DNA of 62,245 nucleotides from Chloroflexi bacterium HGW-Chloroflexi-10 (GCA_002840755.1 PHBZ01000033.1:1-62245), one strand, 5' to 3'; shown: positions 17,439 through 26,473, numbered from the stretch's first letter. Numbers and translations are program-made. Notes: generated from the letters alone by a model not told the origin.

Positions 17439-18836
17439 ATGGAGAACAAACAGCGCAATCGTATATTATCAGTTCTATTTATAGGTGTCCTGATGGGCGC
17501 TTTGGATATCGCCATCGTTGGTCCGGCATTGCCGGCCATTCGCGCCCAGTACGCGGTTTCGGAACGCGCTCTGAGCTGGATGTTTTCGATCTACGTCTTG
17601 TTTAACCTGGTGGGCACCCCGCTCATGGCCAAACTATCCGACCTTTACGGTCGCCGCGCCATCTATATTCTGGATGTCAGCCTCTTTGCCATCGGTTCAT
17701 TGATTATCGCCCTTTCACCGGCCTTCTGGGTCGTCATCCTGGGGCGCGCTATTCAGGGCTTTGGCGCCGGTGGCATCTTCCCGGTGGCCTCGGCTGTCAT
17801 TGGCGATACCTTCCCGGTGGAGAAACGCGGCAGCGCTCTCGGATTGATCGGTGCCGTATTCGGGATCGCCTTCATTATCGGTCCAATCCTGGGCGGCGTC
17901 ATCCTCGGGCTGGCCAGTTGGAAATGGCTTTTCCTGATCAACCTGCCCATTGCCCTGCTGGTCATCGTGCTCAGTGTCCGTTTGCTGCCGGCCACGCGTC
18001 CCGCTCATGTGGAGAAATTTGATCTGCCCGGCATGCTTGTGCTGGCCGGCTTGTTGGCTTCCCTTGCTTACGGCATCAACCAGATCGATACTGCAAACTT
18101 CGGAGCCAGTCTGGTGAGTTTGCGCGTACTCCCTTTCCTCCTGGCGTTTTTAGTGCTGCTGATGGTTTTTATTCAAATTGAGAAACGTGCCAAAAGCCCA
18201 ATCATCCCGCTTGGCATGTTCAACCGCCGCCAGATTTCACTCACAAACGCTATTTCCAGTGGTGCCGGGGTGGTGGAAGCCTCGCTGGTATTTCTGCCGC
18301 TGCTGGCCGTTGCCGGGCTGGGTGTGCGCGAATCGGCTGCCAGTTTCATGCTCATGCCGCTGGTATTGGCGATGGCGGTCGGTTCTCCCACGGCCGGGCG
18401 CTTCCTAGACAAATATGGTTCCAAAGCTGTTTTAATCGTTGGCACCTCGGTATCGGCACTGGGTACGCTGTTGTTGAGTTTCTTTGCTGCCAACCTGGTA
18501 GTCTTTTATATTGCCACGGCTCTGATCGGTCTGGGACTCTCCGCCCTGCTGGGTGCCCCCATCCGCTATATCATGCTTAATGAAGCCAAAGCCTCCGAAC
18601 GCTCGGTAGCCCAGGGGCTTTCCAATGTGTTTATCAGCGTTGGCCAATTATTGGGCAGTGCTGTAGTCGGTGCTATGGCAGCCTCAGCTGTCAACCCGGT
18701 AATCGGCTATAGCAATGGTTACCGTTTCATTGGTGTGGTCGGAATCATTCTGGTGATTATGACCGGATTTTTAAAGAATCGCGCCGCTGAACAGCAAACT
18801 GTACAGCAAAATCAGGCAGCCGCCGCAGTCAATTAG
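17439..18836 (+). CDS. MFS drug:H+ antiporter, DHA2 (14-TMS EmrB/QacA-like)
   Basis: A 465-residue exporter. Motif D1 is visible as MGALDIAIVGPALP, motif A as LSDLYGRRAIY in the loop after helix 2, and the antiporter motif C as GAVFGIAFIIGPILGG in helix 5. The hydrophobicity pattern suits 13-14 helices. It is the first gene of an operon with a TetR regulator 18 bp downstream and an operator palindrome in its promoter, a typical inducible efflux unit. The exported compound is unknown. The immediate neighbours upstream (methyltransferase/CAT) are separated by 173 bp. Confidence 0.85.
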   Translation: MENKQRNRILSVLFIGVLMGALDIAIVGPALPAIRAQYAVSERALSWMFSIYVLFNLVGTPLMAKLSDLYGRRAIYILDVSLFAIGSLIIALSPAFWVVILGRAIQGFGAGGIFPVASAVIGDTFPVEKRGSALGLIGAVFGIAFIIGPILGGVILGLASWKWLFLINLPIALLVIVLSVRLLPATRPAHVEKFDLPGMLVLAGLLASLAYGINQIDTANFGASLVSLRVLPFLLAFLVLLMVFIQIEKRAKSPIIPLGMFNRRQISLTNAISSGAGVVEASLVFLPLLAVAGLGVRESAASFMLMPLVLAMAVGSPTAGRFLDKYGSKAVLIVGTSVSALGTLLLSFFAANLVVFYIATALIGLGLSALLGAPIRYIMLNEAKASERSVAQGLSNVFISVGQLLGSAVVGAMAASAVNPVIGYSNGYRFIGVVGIILVIMTGFLKNRAAEQQTVQQNQAAAAVN

Positions 18837-18854
18837 TCTCTGCAAAGGATATTT

Positions 18855-19454
18855 ATGTCCCATACGCAAACCCAACCCACTGAATTAGTAGGACGAGAAC
18901 TGATCTTACAGGAGGCAGCCCGCCTCTTCACTCGTCAGGGATATAATGGCATCTCCATGCGGGAAATCGCGGAAGCCTGCCAGATGACCAAAGCGGCGCT
19001 GTATTACCACTTCACCAATAAACAGGACCTGCTGCGTGAGATCCTCAAAACCTATCTGAGCAGCATGCAGCAGCAATTATCACTGGCCAAAGAAAGCAGC
19101 GGCAGTGTGCGCCAGCGCATCTATGGCGTGGCGCATGCTATTTTTGATCAAAACCCGCAGCAGCGTGCGGTCATTCACCTCATCTTTGTGGATGCTCCTC
19201 ATCTGGAGGAGAACCTGCGTGGCGAAATTGGCTGCCTGTATCACGACCAGTTCTCGGGTGTATTGGAAACAATTTTGCAGGAAGGCATCGATCATAACGA
19301 AATTGTGCCGGTAGACCCACGTCTTTCGGCGCAGCTGCTGTTGGGAATGATGTACCCATTTTTCCATCCGCGGCGGGCGCTCACCTCAGAAGAAACCTGG
19401 ACAGCCGTTGAATTAATATTGAAGATATTCTTTGAAGGCGTAGAAAAAAGATAG
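18855..19454 (+). CDS. TetR/AcrR-family transcriptional regulator
   Basis: A 199-residue TetR protein. The N-terminal HTH is complete: AARLFTRQGYNGISMREIA, then AALYYHFTNKQDLL (about residues 16-59). The C-terminal ligand domain is unrelated to any specific type that I know. It follows the MFS exporter by 18 bp with AAAGGA before the ATG. It presumably represses the operon through the palindrome at 17388-17415 and is relieved by the exporter's substrate. Confidence 0.88.
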   Translation: MSHTQTQPTELVGRELILQEAARLFTRQGYNGISMREIAEACQMTKAALYYHFTNKQDLLREILKTYLSSMQQQLSLAKESSGSVRQRIYGVAHAIFDQNPQQRAVIHLIFVDAPHLEENLRGEIGCLYHDQFSGVLETILQEGIDHNEIVPVDPRLSAQLLLGMMYPFFHPRRALTSEETWTAVELILKIFFEGVEKR

Positions 19455-19456
19455 GT

Positions 19457-19488
19457 AAAAAAACCGGACGCTATAGCATCCGGTTTTT
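19457..19488 (+). terminator. Rho-independent terminator of the MFS/TetR operon
   Basis: An A-rich run, a stem (ACCGGA...TCCGGT) around a short loop, and a T5 tract directly after the TetR stop. Confidence 0.85.
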
Positions 19489-19680
19489 AACGCTGATTGT
19501 TCCCCTGCAACCCTGAATCAGCTCTTCCAAATTTCAGGTAGGCATAGCCCCTTTGCAGCACGCTATCAGTATACAATAGTTGATCAGTCAATTCAACAAT
19601 CAATATAGGATTAACCGTTTTGTAATTCCAATTTTTGGTTATAATTTTTGAATCCCTCACAAAAGGAGCTCAACCGCATC

Positions 19681-20448
19681 ATGCAAAACACATATCCAAT
19701 TTTGGAATTCGATCCGGCGCCGCGCGCCATTCTTAACCCGGATATCATCCAGCGCCGCGAAGATATTCCCAGTCACGCTGTGATCTGTTTCTTCCAGGAT
19801 CTAATCAACGATCTGCTCCGTGAAGAAAAACTGGAACACTTCGCTGATCTGCGGTCCGAGATGGGTAATCACCCTCTATATCTTTACAAAACACCAGAGC
19901 GAACACTCCTGCTTTTCCATCCCGGTATTGGCGCGCCTCTGGCAGTCGGTTTATTGGAAGAAGTAATTGCACTCGGAGCCAAGAAGTTTATTGCTTGTGG
20001 TGGTTGTGGTGTTCTGGATGATCATGTCGATGTTGGGCACCCTTTCATCGTCACCAGTGCGGTTCGGGATGAAGGCACTTCGTACCATTACCTGGCTCCC
20101 GGCAAAGAAGCGCTGCCGCACCCGGATTCAGTGGCTGCACTGAAAACGACACTGAATGAACATCAACTGGCCTATAACCTGGCCAAAACCTGGACAACCG
20201 ATGCGATTTACCGTGAAACCATCGGGAAACGTAACCTTCGTGTTGCGGAGGGCTGCGAAGTGGTAGAAATGGAAGCAGCTGCCTTTTTCGCGGTAGCCGA
20301 ATTCCGCCAGGTTGTCTTTGGGCAAATCCTTTATGGTGGCGACCTGGTAAAACCTGAAGGTTGGGACGGCCGCCAATGGAACAGCCGCGCATCCGCCCGT
20401 CGTCTTCTTTTCGAACTCGCCGTCGAAGCCGTCCTCCGTTTACCCTAG
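19681..20448 (+). CDS. Nucleoside phosphorylase family protein (PNP/UDP type)
   Basis: A 255-residue protein of the nucleoside phosphorylase superfamily, which cleaves nucleosides with phosphate. It has the GIGAPLAVGLLEEVIALGAKKF phosphate/ribose-site region in shortened form, TTDAIYRET, and the base-recognition segment EGCEVVEMEAAAFFAVA. Asp in YGGDLV matches the usual catalytic Asp region. These features are closest to uridine phosphorylase-like members. ATG 19681 is chosen, with AAAGGAG about 12 nt upstream; a TTG at 19648 is in frame. It is a single gene, convergent with a small minus-strand unit. Confidence 0.8.
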   Translation: MQNTYPILEFDPAPRAILNPDIIQRREDIPSHAVICFFQDLINDLLREEKLEHFADLRSEMGNHPLYLYKTPERTLLLFHPGIGAPLAVGLLEEVIALGAKKFIACGGCGVLDDHVDVGHPFIVTSAVRDEGTSYHYLAPGKEALPHPDSVAALKTTLNEHQLAYNLAKTWTTDAIYRETIGKRNLRVAEGCEVVEMEAAAFFAVAEFRQVVFGQILYGGDLVKPEGWDGRQWNSRASARRLLFELAVEAVLRLP

Positions 20449-20541
20449 TTCAAAAGGTTTCTGATTCCCTGCTCAATACTCTGTACTCATCACTTTTTCA
20501 CTTCACCACTTCCCGATTCCTGTTTCCCAATTCCCCGCTTT
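20449..20541. repeat. Low-complexity intergenic sequence between the phosphorylase gene and a terminator
   Basis: This part of the 376-bp gap holds runs such as ACTCTGTACTCATCAC and GATTCCTGTTTCCCAATTCCCC. They recur in altered form at 17301-17330 and 60601-60640. They resemble decayed short tandem repeats and carry no ORF. The rest of the gap is covered by the small transcription unit listed below. Confidence 0.45.
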
Positions 20542-20585
20542 AAAAAGTAAGAACCGCCTACGAAAGAGGAGGCGGTTCTACTTTT
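20542..20585. terminator. Bidirectional terminator containing an anti-Shine-Dalgarno
   Basis: A 10-bp stem (20550-20559 with 20570-20579) around a 10-nt loop. A T5 tract at 20546-20542 serves the minus strand and a T4 tract serves the plus strand. On the minus strand, 20572-20562 reads CCTCCTCTTTC, the exact complement of the Shine-Dalgarno region of the small ORF upstream (20676-20666). Confidence 0.75.
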
Positions 20586-20603
20586 GCTGTGGCATCCGCT
20601 GCT

Positions 20604-20657
20604 TTACTTAACGAAAAGGAGGGATGCCACAGCCGTACGTTGATAACTATCTATCAT
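20604..20657 (-). CDS. Seventeen-residue leader-like ORF with a perfect Shine-Dalgarno
   Basis: The ORF encodes MIDSYQRTAVASLLFVK. Upstream on the same strand is GAAAGAGGAGGTG, with 8 nt between AGGAGG and the ATG at 20657; an in-frame ATG two codons earlier is too close to it. A consensus promoter lies about 60-90 bp upstream, and a terminator follows about 25 bp after the stop. Codons 9-12 form one arm of a 12-bp hairpin (20622-20633) whose other arm lies just after the stop (20586-20597). No larger gene follows on this strand, so it is either a standalone small protein or the leader of a regulatory RNA. Translation is inferred, not shown. Confidence 0.5.
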   Translation of the reverse strand: MIDSYQRTAVASLLFVK

Positions 20658-20695
20658 TGACATCACCTCCTCTTTCATAAAATGGCATTTCAAGT

Positions 20696-20746
20696 GTGAT
20701 CATTGATCACTCTAAATAGTATTGCATACTTTATAACAAAAGTCAA
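20696..20746 (-). promoter_or_regulatory. Promoter and operator-like palindrome of the small minus-strand unit
   Basis: On the minus strand, TTGACT (20746-20741), a 17-bp spacer ending TGC, and AATACT (20723-20718) form a good sigma-70 promoter with an extended -10. A perfect 15-bp palindrome GTGATCATTGATCAC (20696-20710) lies at about +1 to +15, an operator position. The regulator is unknown. Confidence 0.65.
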
Positions 20747-20824
20747 TTAAGAAAACCTTAATTTTTCGTAAAAACGCTTTACAGCAAAGCACGAAATTGC
20801 CTACGAACAATCACAAAACTGCTT

Positions 20825-22030
20825 TTACCAGTCCGAAACAAAGGTAAAGCGGTAAGAACCGTCATCCTGTTTGGCCATGGTGGAATTGAGCGCCAGAACT
20901 TCCACCCAGGTCTGGCCGGGACGTAAAGCAAAGGGGCTGCCATCTGCGTTCATAAATGTCAGTATACTGGTTTCTGATGGGCGTGACCATGTCACTTCAT
21001 ACAATTTCCCATCGCGCATCACATACGCTTTTCCGGTGCCCAACAACGAAACATCCAATACCTCAGTGCTGGCACGCGCATCGATATCCGTATGCCGCAC
21101 GGTAATGATAACCACATTATCCGCTGTGATGGGTTCATCATTGCCGCGATCGATCAACTGCTTATAGGTTTCTGCGGAACTGCTCGAGGCATTATCCACA
21201 TCGGAGAAGCGTTGATAATTCTGCCCGGCCGGGTCATAATCCCAGCGGTTATAAATGGCGCCCGAGAACCGTACAAACACCTGCTCGGCATCCAGGCCTC
21301 CTTCCGGAGTCTGTGCTTTGAAAAGCATCCCGTTCAATTCCTGTCGGGTATTATCGATCCCCATTTTAGTGGTGTAATCATTTACCTTGGTCAGGTCGGC
21401 CATCTCATAATTTTTAGAATTCGGATCAAACCGGAAGATCACACCGGTTGTATTAGTGCTTTCCAACATTAATCGGCGTGAAAATTCCGAATTAACCAGT
21501 TTGTAATAGGTGTCTGCGTAAGCGCTGCCAAAAATAAACATAGCCTTGTAGCCACGAATTAAATTCATGTCAAAAAGGCGCGCTGAACGGATTGGTGCAA
21601 CCTGGGTAACATTCTCACCATAATACACTGCCGCAAAACGTGTGGTTCCGAGCTCGGTGTAATATTCATATACTATATCCGCAGCGCTTAAACCCCACTG
21701 CGGACGGTCGGCGCGCGGCAGGTTCTGTACTTTCACTATCACCGGGCGGCGCTCCAATATGGTGGCATCGTCCACTTCCAAACCGGTTAGTGGGTTAACA
21801 TCGGCAGGAAAATCACTGGGTCCGTATCCTTCCACCGGATAATCCAGGGCAGGCGTCGGCGATGGAGTAGCCGTAACTTCGATTGTAGGTGTCGGGGTTA
21901 CCGGTTGCAACGCGGTAGCTGTCGGTGGTGCAGGGGTTTCAACAATCAATTCCGGCGTGGCCGCGGCACCGGTGCAGGCCGCAAGGATCCCCACCAGGAA
22001 AAGAATCACTACTTTTTGAAAAATCTTCAT
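20825..22030 (-). CDS. DUF3048 (YerB-like) lipoprotein
   Basis: A 401-residue lipoprotein with lipobox LAAC at residues 17-20. A Thr/Pro-rich linker (about 20-65) is followed by the DUF3048 domain, recognisable by NPLTGLEVDD, RRPVIVKVQN, ADIVYEYYTELGTTRFAAVY and PIRSARLFDM. The C-terminal part ends in VTWSRPSE and a WVEVL segment typical of the family. YerB-like proteins are cell-surface proteins of unknown biochemical role. Monocistronic; the promoter lies in the 245-bp gap shared with the divergent DUF2085 gene. Confidence 0.85.
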   Translation of the reverse strand: MKIFQKVVILFLVGILAACTGAAATPELIVETPAPPTATALQPVTPTPTIEVTATPSPTPALDYPVEGYGPSDFPADVNPLTGLEVDDATILERRPVIVKVQNLPRADRPQWGLSAADIVYEYYTELGTTRFAAVYYGENVTQVAPIRSARLFDMNLIRGYKAMFIFGSAYADTYYKLVNSEFSRRLMLESTNTTGVIFRFDPNSKNYEMADLTKVNDYTTKMGIDNTRQELNGMLFKAQTPEGGLDAEQVFVRFSGAIYNRWDYDPAGQNYQRFSDVDNASSSSAETYKQLIDRGNDEPITADNVVIITVRHTDIDARASTEVLDVSLLGTGKAYVMRDGKLYEVTWSRPSETSILTFMNADGSPFALRPGQTWVEVLALNSTMAKQDDGSYRFTFVSDW

Positions 22031-22275
22031 GAGCCCTCCATTGTATTTAATGTATTCATCGGTATTATCATTCGTATGCCAATCTTCAATATTGTATGGC
22101 TGTTTCCTTCACCAAAATCCTGTTGGCTAATCAGGAATAAGGGAAAATCATAATCCATTCACTGATTTTTGCCAATACGCAACAAAATCCCTTCATATTA
22201 GACGAACATCTCCTCGGATTGGTTCCCGCAACTTCCTTGCGAAGCCACCCCGATAAACGTATAATCAAGCCCAAC

Positions 22276-23082
22276 ATGAATTGGAAACCCGCAATCCGCA
22301 AAAAAGACCTGCTGAAGACTCTGTTGGTGGCTGTCTCCCTCATAATTGTTATTGCCTGGCTTCAATATGCTCCCCCTGGCTTGCTGGGAAAAATGGACGC
22401 GGTTGGTTATGCTGTTTGTCACCGCATCGAAGCGCGCTCTTTTCACTTGGGTGAACGTTCGATTCCACTTTGTGCTCGTTGTTCCGGTATGCATTTGGGC
22501 GCTTTATTAGGCCTGGCCTTCCAAACACTTTGGGGGCGTAAAGGCAAACTACCCCCCCTTAAAATCATGCTGGTTCTGGGGGTATTTTTGGTCGCTTTCG
22601 GTGTGGATGGCGTCAATTCCTATCTGCATTTCTTCCCGAACTTACCCAGCCTGTATGAACCTAACAACACCTTGCGTCTGATTACCGGCACCGGGCTCGG
22701 ATTGGGAATAGCAGCCATCATCTACCCTATTTTCAACCAGACGATTTGGTCCGACTGGGAAGACCAGCCCATTTTGGGCGGTTGGAAAGAGTTAGGAGCA
22801 TTACTTGGGCTGGCAATTTTATTGGATCTCATGATTCTTTCCGAAAACCCGCTGCTGCTCTACCCATTGGCAGTGCTTTCCGGGTTAAATGTACTGATTA
22901 TCCTGGGAATTTGTTATACTCTGATTATCATCCTGATGTTCAAACAAGAAAATGCGTTTACCACCTGGCGGTCTTTATGGGTTCCTCTGGTGGCCGGTCT
23001 TACAGTAGCAGTGCTGCAAACTTATCTGGTGGATGTCTTGCGTTTCACCTTTACCGGCACCTGGGGCGGTTTTAACTTATAG
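22276..23082 (+). CDS. DUF2085 integral membrane protein
   Basis: A 268-residue membrane protein with about seven helices. The DUF2085 signature is clear: AVCHRIEARSFHLG, then IPLCARCSGMHLGALLG, with conserved cysteines and histidine that could bind a metal. ATG 22276 starts at a basic stretch (NWKPAIRKKD) just before the first helix; a TTG at 22219 is possible but lacks a site. It is followed 8 bp later by the DUF4126 gene, with AGGAGG between them, so the two form an operon. Function unknown. Confidence 0.8.
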   Translation: MNWKPAIRKKDLLKTLLVAVSLIIVIAWLQYAPPGLLGKMDAVGYAVCHRIEARSFHLGERSIPLCARCSGMHLGALLGLAFQTLWGRKGKLPPLKIMLVLGVFLVAFGVDGVNSYLHFFPNLPSLYEPNNTLRLITGTGLGLGIAAIIYPIFNQTIWSDWEDQPILGGWKELGALLGLAILLDLMILSENPLLLYPLAVLSGLNVLIILGICYTLIIILMFKQENAFTTWRSLWVPLVAGLTVAVLQTYLVDVLRFTFTGTWGGFNL

Positions 23083-23090
23083 GAGGAAGT

Positions 23091-23648
23091 ATGGAAATAT
23101 TGGGTATTTTCTCAGCATTTGGATTATCGGCAAGCGCCGGACTGAACGCTTATATTCCGCTGTTGGTCATCGCATTGCTGGCACGTTTTACCAACCTGAT
23201 TCAATTAAAACAGCCGTGGGATACACTGGAAAGCTGGTGGATCATCGGCCTGTTGTTCGTCCTTTCAATCATTGAGTTTTTTGCCGATAAAGTCCCGGCG
23301 GTCAACCATATCAATGACGCAATCCAAACCTTCGTCCGCCCCGTGGCAGGTGCAATTGCCTTTGCCGCGAGTGCCAACATCCTCACCGAAGTTTCTCCGG
23401 TGCTCTCACTCGCCAGTGGCTTGCTGGTTGCCGGTGGGATACATGCTGTAAAAAGTGCAGCCGTCCGCCCAGCCATCACAGCCACCACTGGCGGCGCTGC
23501 CAATATTCCGGTAAGTATTCTGGAAGATATCCTCTCTACTATGGTTTCAGTTCTTTCGGTGATTGTACCGGTATTAATGGTCATCCTGGTAGTCATCCTG
23601 ATTGCCTGGTGGATCTCTAGCCGGCAGCAACGAAGAGCCAGCACCTAG
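23091..23648 (+). CDS. DUF4126 membrane protein
   Basis: A 185-residue protein with four or five helices. The opening GLSASAGLNAYIPLL and the EFFADKVPAVNHINDAIQT loop, followed by the RPAITATTGG segment, are characteristic of DUF4126. AGGAGG precedes the ATG by 5 nt. It is the second gene of an operon with the DUF2085 protein; both are membrane proteins of unknown function, so a joint role in the envelope is a fair inference. Confidence 0.85.
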   Translation: MEILGIFSAFGLSASAGLNAYIPLLVIALLARFTNLIQLKQPWDTLESWWIIGLLFVLSIIEFFADKVPAVNHINDAIQTFVRPVAGAIAFAASANILTEVSPVLSLASGLLVAGGIHAVKSAAVRPAITATTGGAANIPVSILEDILSTMVSVLSVIVPVLMVILVVILIAWWISSRQQRRAST

Positions 23649-23719
23649 AGATTCACTATACAAATATTGTAATTTTTCAATAACCTTCTTTAATATAGAA
23701 ATTGAAAAAGGAGGTTTTT

Positions 23720-24748
23720 ATGCGCTACAAACTTCTGGGGAAGTCCGGGCTGCGAGTTTCCGAATTGGCGTTGGGTACCATGACCTTTGGAGAAGATTGG
23801 GGGTGGGGTGCTTCTAAGGAAGAAAGCCTGTTGCAATTTAATAGTTTCAGAGAAGCCGGTGGTAATTTTATTGATACTGCTGTCAATTACACAAATGGCA
23901 CCAGTGAGACTTTCGTGGGTGAATTCATTCAAGATAATCGCGACCAATATGTAGTCGCCACCAAATATTCCCTCTCCCGCAATTGGGATGATCCCAATGC
24001 CGGAGGTAACGCACGCAAGAATATGGTTGTTTCACTCGAAACCAGTCTGAAACGCTTGCGTAGCGAGTATATCGACCTGTATTACCTGCATATGTGGGAC
24101 GGTATGACCCCAATTGAAGAAGTCATGCGCGCATTGGATGACATGGTACGTGCCGGGAAAATCCTGTATATAGGCATTTCCGATTCTCCGGCCTGGTTGG
24201 TTTCACGCGCCAATATGCTCGCAGAATTACGTGGCTGGTCCCAGTTTGTTTCTTTGCAGGTACCGTATGCTCTGAACTGGCGCGATGTGGAACGCGACCT
24301 CCTCCCCATGGCGCGCATTCTGGACTTGGCAGTTACAGTTTGGGGCATTCTCGATGGCGGAATACTCACCGGCAAATACAATAATGAAAATCAGGAAGAC
24401 AAACGCTTTAATGATGTAAAAATCAGCGAAATCGATGCAAAAATCGTCCAGGTTGTTCAGAAAGTTGCCATTGAATGTGGAAAGTCGAGCGCTCAGGTAG
24501 CTGCCAACTATATCCGACAACAGCAGCACAAGGCTCAGATCATCCCTGTTCTGGGTGCCCGCAGTAACCAGCACCTGCTGGATAACCTGGCAATACTGGA
24601 TTGGGAGCTTACCCCCGAACAATTGAAACAATTGGAGGATGCCACCCAATTTAAATTGGGTTTTCCTCATGGGTTTCTGGACGAAAATAAGTATATTTTC
24701 GGTAACACATATAACTTGATCGACAACCACCACCGTTACTGGAAATAG
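23720..24748 (+). CDS. Aldo/keto reductase
   Basis: A 342-residue (beta/alpha)8 NAD(P)H-dependent oxidoreductase. The catalytic tetrad is intact: Asp52 (FIDTAVNY), Tyr57, Lys82 (VVATKY) and His124 (YYLHMWD). The C-terminal IIPVLGARSNQHLLDNL is the family's cofactor-site segment. ATG 23720 follows AAAGGAGG by 6 nt; the in-frame TTG at 23702 would lie upstream of that site. The sequence is of the YajO/Tas-like subgroup that reduces aldehydes and ketones; the true substrate is unknown. Monocistronic. Confidence 0.88.
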   Translation: MRYKLLGKSGLRVSELALGTMTFGEDWGWGASKEESLLQFNSFREAGGNFIDTAVNYTNGTSETFVGEFIQDNRDQYVVATKYSLSRNWDDPNAGGNARKNMVVSLETSLKRLRSEYIDLYYLHMWDGMTPIEEVMRALDDMVRAGKILYIGISDSPAWLVSRANMLAELRGWSQFVSLQVPYALNWRDVERDLLPMARILDLAVTVWGILDGGILTGKYNNENQEDKRFNDVKISEIDAKIVQVVQKVAIECGKSSAQVAANYIRQQQHKAQIIPVLGARSNQHLLDNLAILDWELTPEQLKQLEDATQFKLGFPHGFLDENKYIFGNTYNLIDNHHRYWK

Positions 24749-24832
24749 TTGGCTCTTTTTGATTTTCCCTGTATACTTGTGGCATACGGTAAAGTCGTCC
24801 TGAATTTTGAACTTTTATTGAGGAGAGTAATT

Positions 24833-25240
24833 ATGGAAAACGATCGAAATGATGATATGACCATCCCTAGCCAAGAAGTACCTGGTAGGGCCAATGTATA
24901 CAACCCACAGCCGCAGAATGTTGTCGAAGTACCTTCCATGCAGGAAGCGCCTCGTTATGAATCAGCGCCATCCTATACTGGACCGGTAGTTGAAGGTCCG
25001 TCAGCCACCTATCAGGGACCTGTCTCCGCAGAACCGCCTAAGAAAAGTAACAAAAAGACCGTCTGGATCATTGTTGCAGTAGTTGTTGTTTTATTATGCT
25101 GCTGCTGTATCGCTATCGTTTTAGCTGTAAACAGCATTATGCAATCCGGTGACTATCAGGATTTGCAAGACTTGTTGGATGATTACAGCCTCTTCATTCA
25201 GGTAGCCCCGGCTTATGCACAGGCATTTTTAGTCCTGTAA
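24833..25240 (+). CDS. Small single-pass membrane protein with Pro/Gln-rich N terminus
   Basis: A 135-residue protein that I do not recognise. Residues 1-80 are disordered and rich in P, Q, E and Y (repeated YxxP spacing). A KKSNKK stop is followed by one membrane helix (about 84-110) containing five consecutive cysteines. A short acidic tail (DYQDLQDLLDDYS) follows. The pattern resembles small DUF4190-like or secretion-associated membrane proteins. GAGGAGAG lies 5 nt before the ATG. It ends at a strong bidirectional terminator. Confidence 0.65.
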   Translation: MENDRNDDMTIPSQEVPGRANVYNPQPQNVVEVPSMQEAPRYESAPSYTGPVVEGPSATYQGPVSAEPPKKSNKKTVWIIVAVVVVLLCCCCIAIVLAVNSIMQSGDYQDLQDLLDDYSLFIQVAPAYAQAFLVL

Positions 25241-25260
25241 TATTTATCCTAAAAACAACA

Positions 25261-25292
25261 AAACACCCCGTCAAGAATTTGACGGGGTGTTT
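25261..25292. terminator. Bidirectional rho-independent terminator
   Basis: A perfect 14-bp stem (25261-25274 with 25279-25292) with a GAAT tetraloop, A-rich on the left and T-rich on the right. It serves the small membrane protein and the convergent L,D-transpeptidase. Confidence 0.92.
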
Positions 25293-25300
25293 TTATTTGC

Positions 25301-26473
25301 CTAAAAGCCGCCCGATTTGTAAAAACTTTCATCCGTTGGAGTCTGGCCGGTTGGATCCCACACATACACCCAATCGCCCACATTCGCCCAATCAAAAACG
25401 ATTTTTGAATCACCAATAGAGATATTGACACAGCCATGCGATTGCGGATACCCAAACATGGTGCGCCAGTATGCTCCATGCAGAGCACGGGCATCATCAT
25501 AGTACAGGGTGTTTGGTACATTTTCCAGGTGATAATAATCGGAACGGTCTGCTTCAAATGAGCCGCTCATATCGGTTTTTTCCAGTTTTTCGTATATCTG
25601 AAATAGACCGGGCCGCGTGTAAAAAGGCTCCATACCCGATGCAATCATTGTAGCGAATACCAGATGTCCATTTTCGTAAATTCCCAGAGTCTGTTCATAC
25701 AGATTAACTTCAATCCAGCGTCCGTTATCCACGCCATCTGGTGGGGTCAGGTTTACATGAAATTGGCGGATTTTACGGCGTTCCACCCACTGATCCCAAC
25801 CAACCATGTACCAATCCGTGCCGTCCTGGTTTACCATATCATAAATCTGCACTACGGTTTCGCGCTGCAAGCTGATGCCGGTCGATTCGGAGGCGTATCC
25901 AGGCGCAATCAGAACATCCGCTGCGTCCACAATCCAACCAAAATCATTGGTAGGGTTTTGATAAAACATCAGGCCCTGAAAACGCCCAGAGGTACAGCAG
26001 CGTGAAGTCACGGCTTCACCAGCTTCAACCCAATAACCACTGCTCAACTGATAATAAATGCCATTATCACTATCAACCTTATTGATATAAGAAAGAAATT
26101 TAAAACCGGCTTCCATCGTATTTGTAGCACTGCGCGCAATGGCATCATCCAGACTGCCGTATAGCGGGAATGCATTATCGCCAACCTGAATATACAGGTA
26201 TTCCGAATAAGCCAGGTTAGCATCCGGTGCAAACGCCGGTAAAGGGCGCATGGGAACAGGAATTCCCTTTTCAGCCATTGTGGTCAGAAAACTGGAAGGT
26301 CCTAACGGCAAACACTCTACCGGAACATAATTCTGATAAACTCCCGGTAAACACAGTGGTGATCCGCTGTAAGGCTCGTTGCCCGTTTCCGCTGCAGCTG
26401 GTTGGGTAAACACTCCAAACATCGCAACAATCATTCCAAACAAACTCAATTTGAGTAATAAGATTTTTTTCAT
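25301..26473 (-). CDS. L,D-transpeptidase (YkuD domain), exported
   Basis: A 390-residue protein with a signal peptide (about 1-28, AAA|ETG). The C-terminal YkuD domain contains the catalytic SHGCVNI (Cys348) preceded by LHGAYWRTMFGYPQ. The domain opens with RWIEVNLYEQTLGIYENG. The enzyme forms 3-3 cross-links in peptidoglycan or attaches surface proteins. The middle region of about 200 residues is a family-specific extension with no known fold. ATG 26473 has AAGG at the right distance; the ORF extends upstream to 26551 without a site. Monocistronic. Confidence 0.87.
   Translation of the reverse strand: MKKILLLKLSLFGMIVAMFGVFTQPAAAETGNEPYSGSPLCLPGVYQNYVPVECLPLGPSSFLTTMAEKGIPVPMRPLPAFAPDANLAYSEYLYIQVGDNAFPLYGSLDDAIARSATNTMEAGFKFLSYINKVDSDNGIYYQLSSGYWVEAGEAVTSRCCTSGRFQGLMFYQNPTNDFGWIVDAADVLIAPGYASESTGISLQRETVVQIYDMVNQDGTDWYMVGWDQWVERRKIRQFHVNLTPPDGVDNGRWIEVNLYEQTLGIYENGHLVFATMIASGMEPFYTRPGLFQIYEKLEKTDMSGSFEADRSDYYHLENVPNTLYYDDARALHGAYWRTMFGYPQSHGCVNISIGDSKIVFDWANVGDWVYVWDPTGQTPTDESFYKSGGF

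Noticed and set aside
20624..20680. A plus-strand ORF (MPQPYVDNYL...) opposite the small leader-like ORF, preceded by AAGGAGGG
   Set aside because: The Shine-Dalgarno is directly against the ATG, too close for initiation, and no plus-strand promoter is visible.
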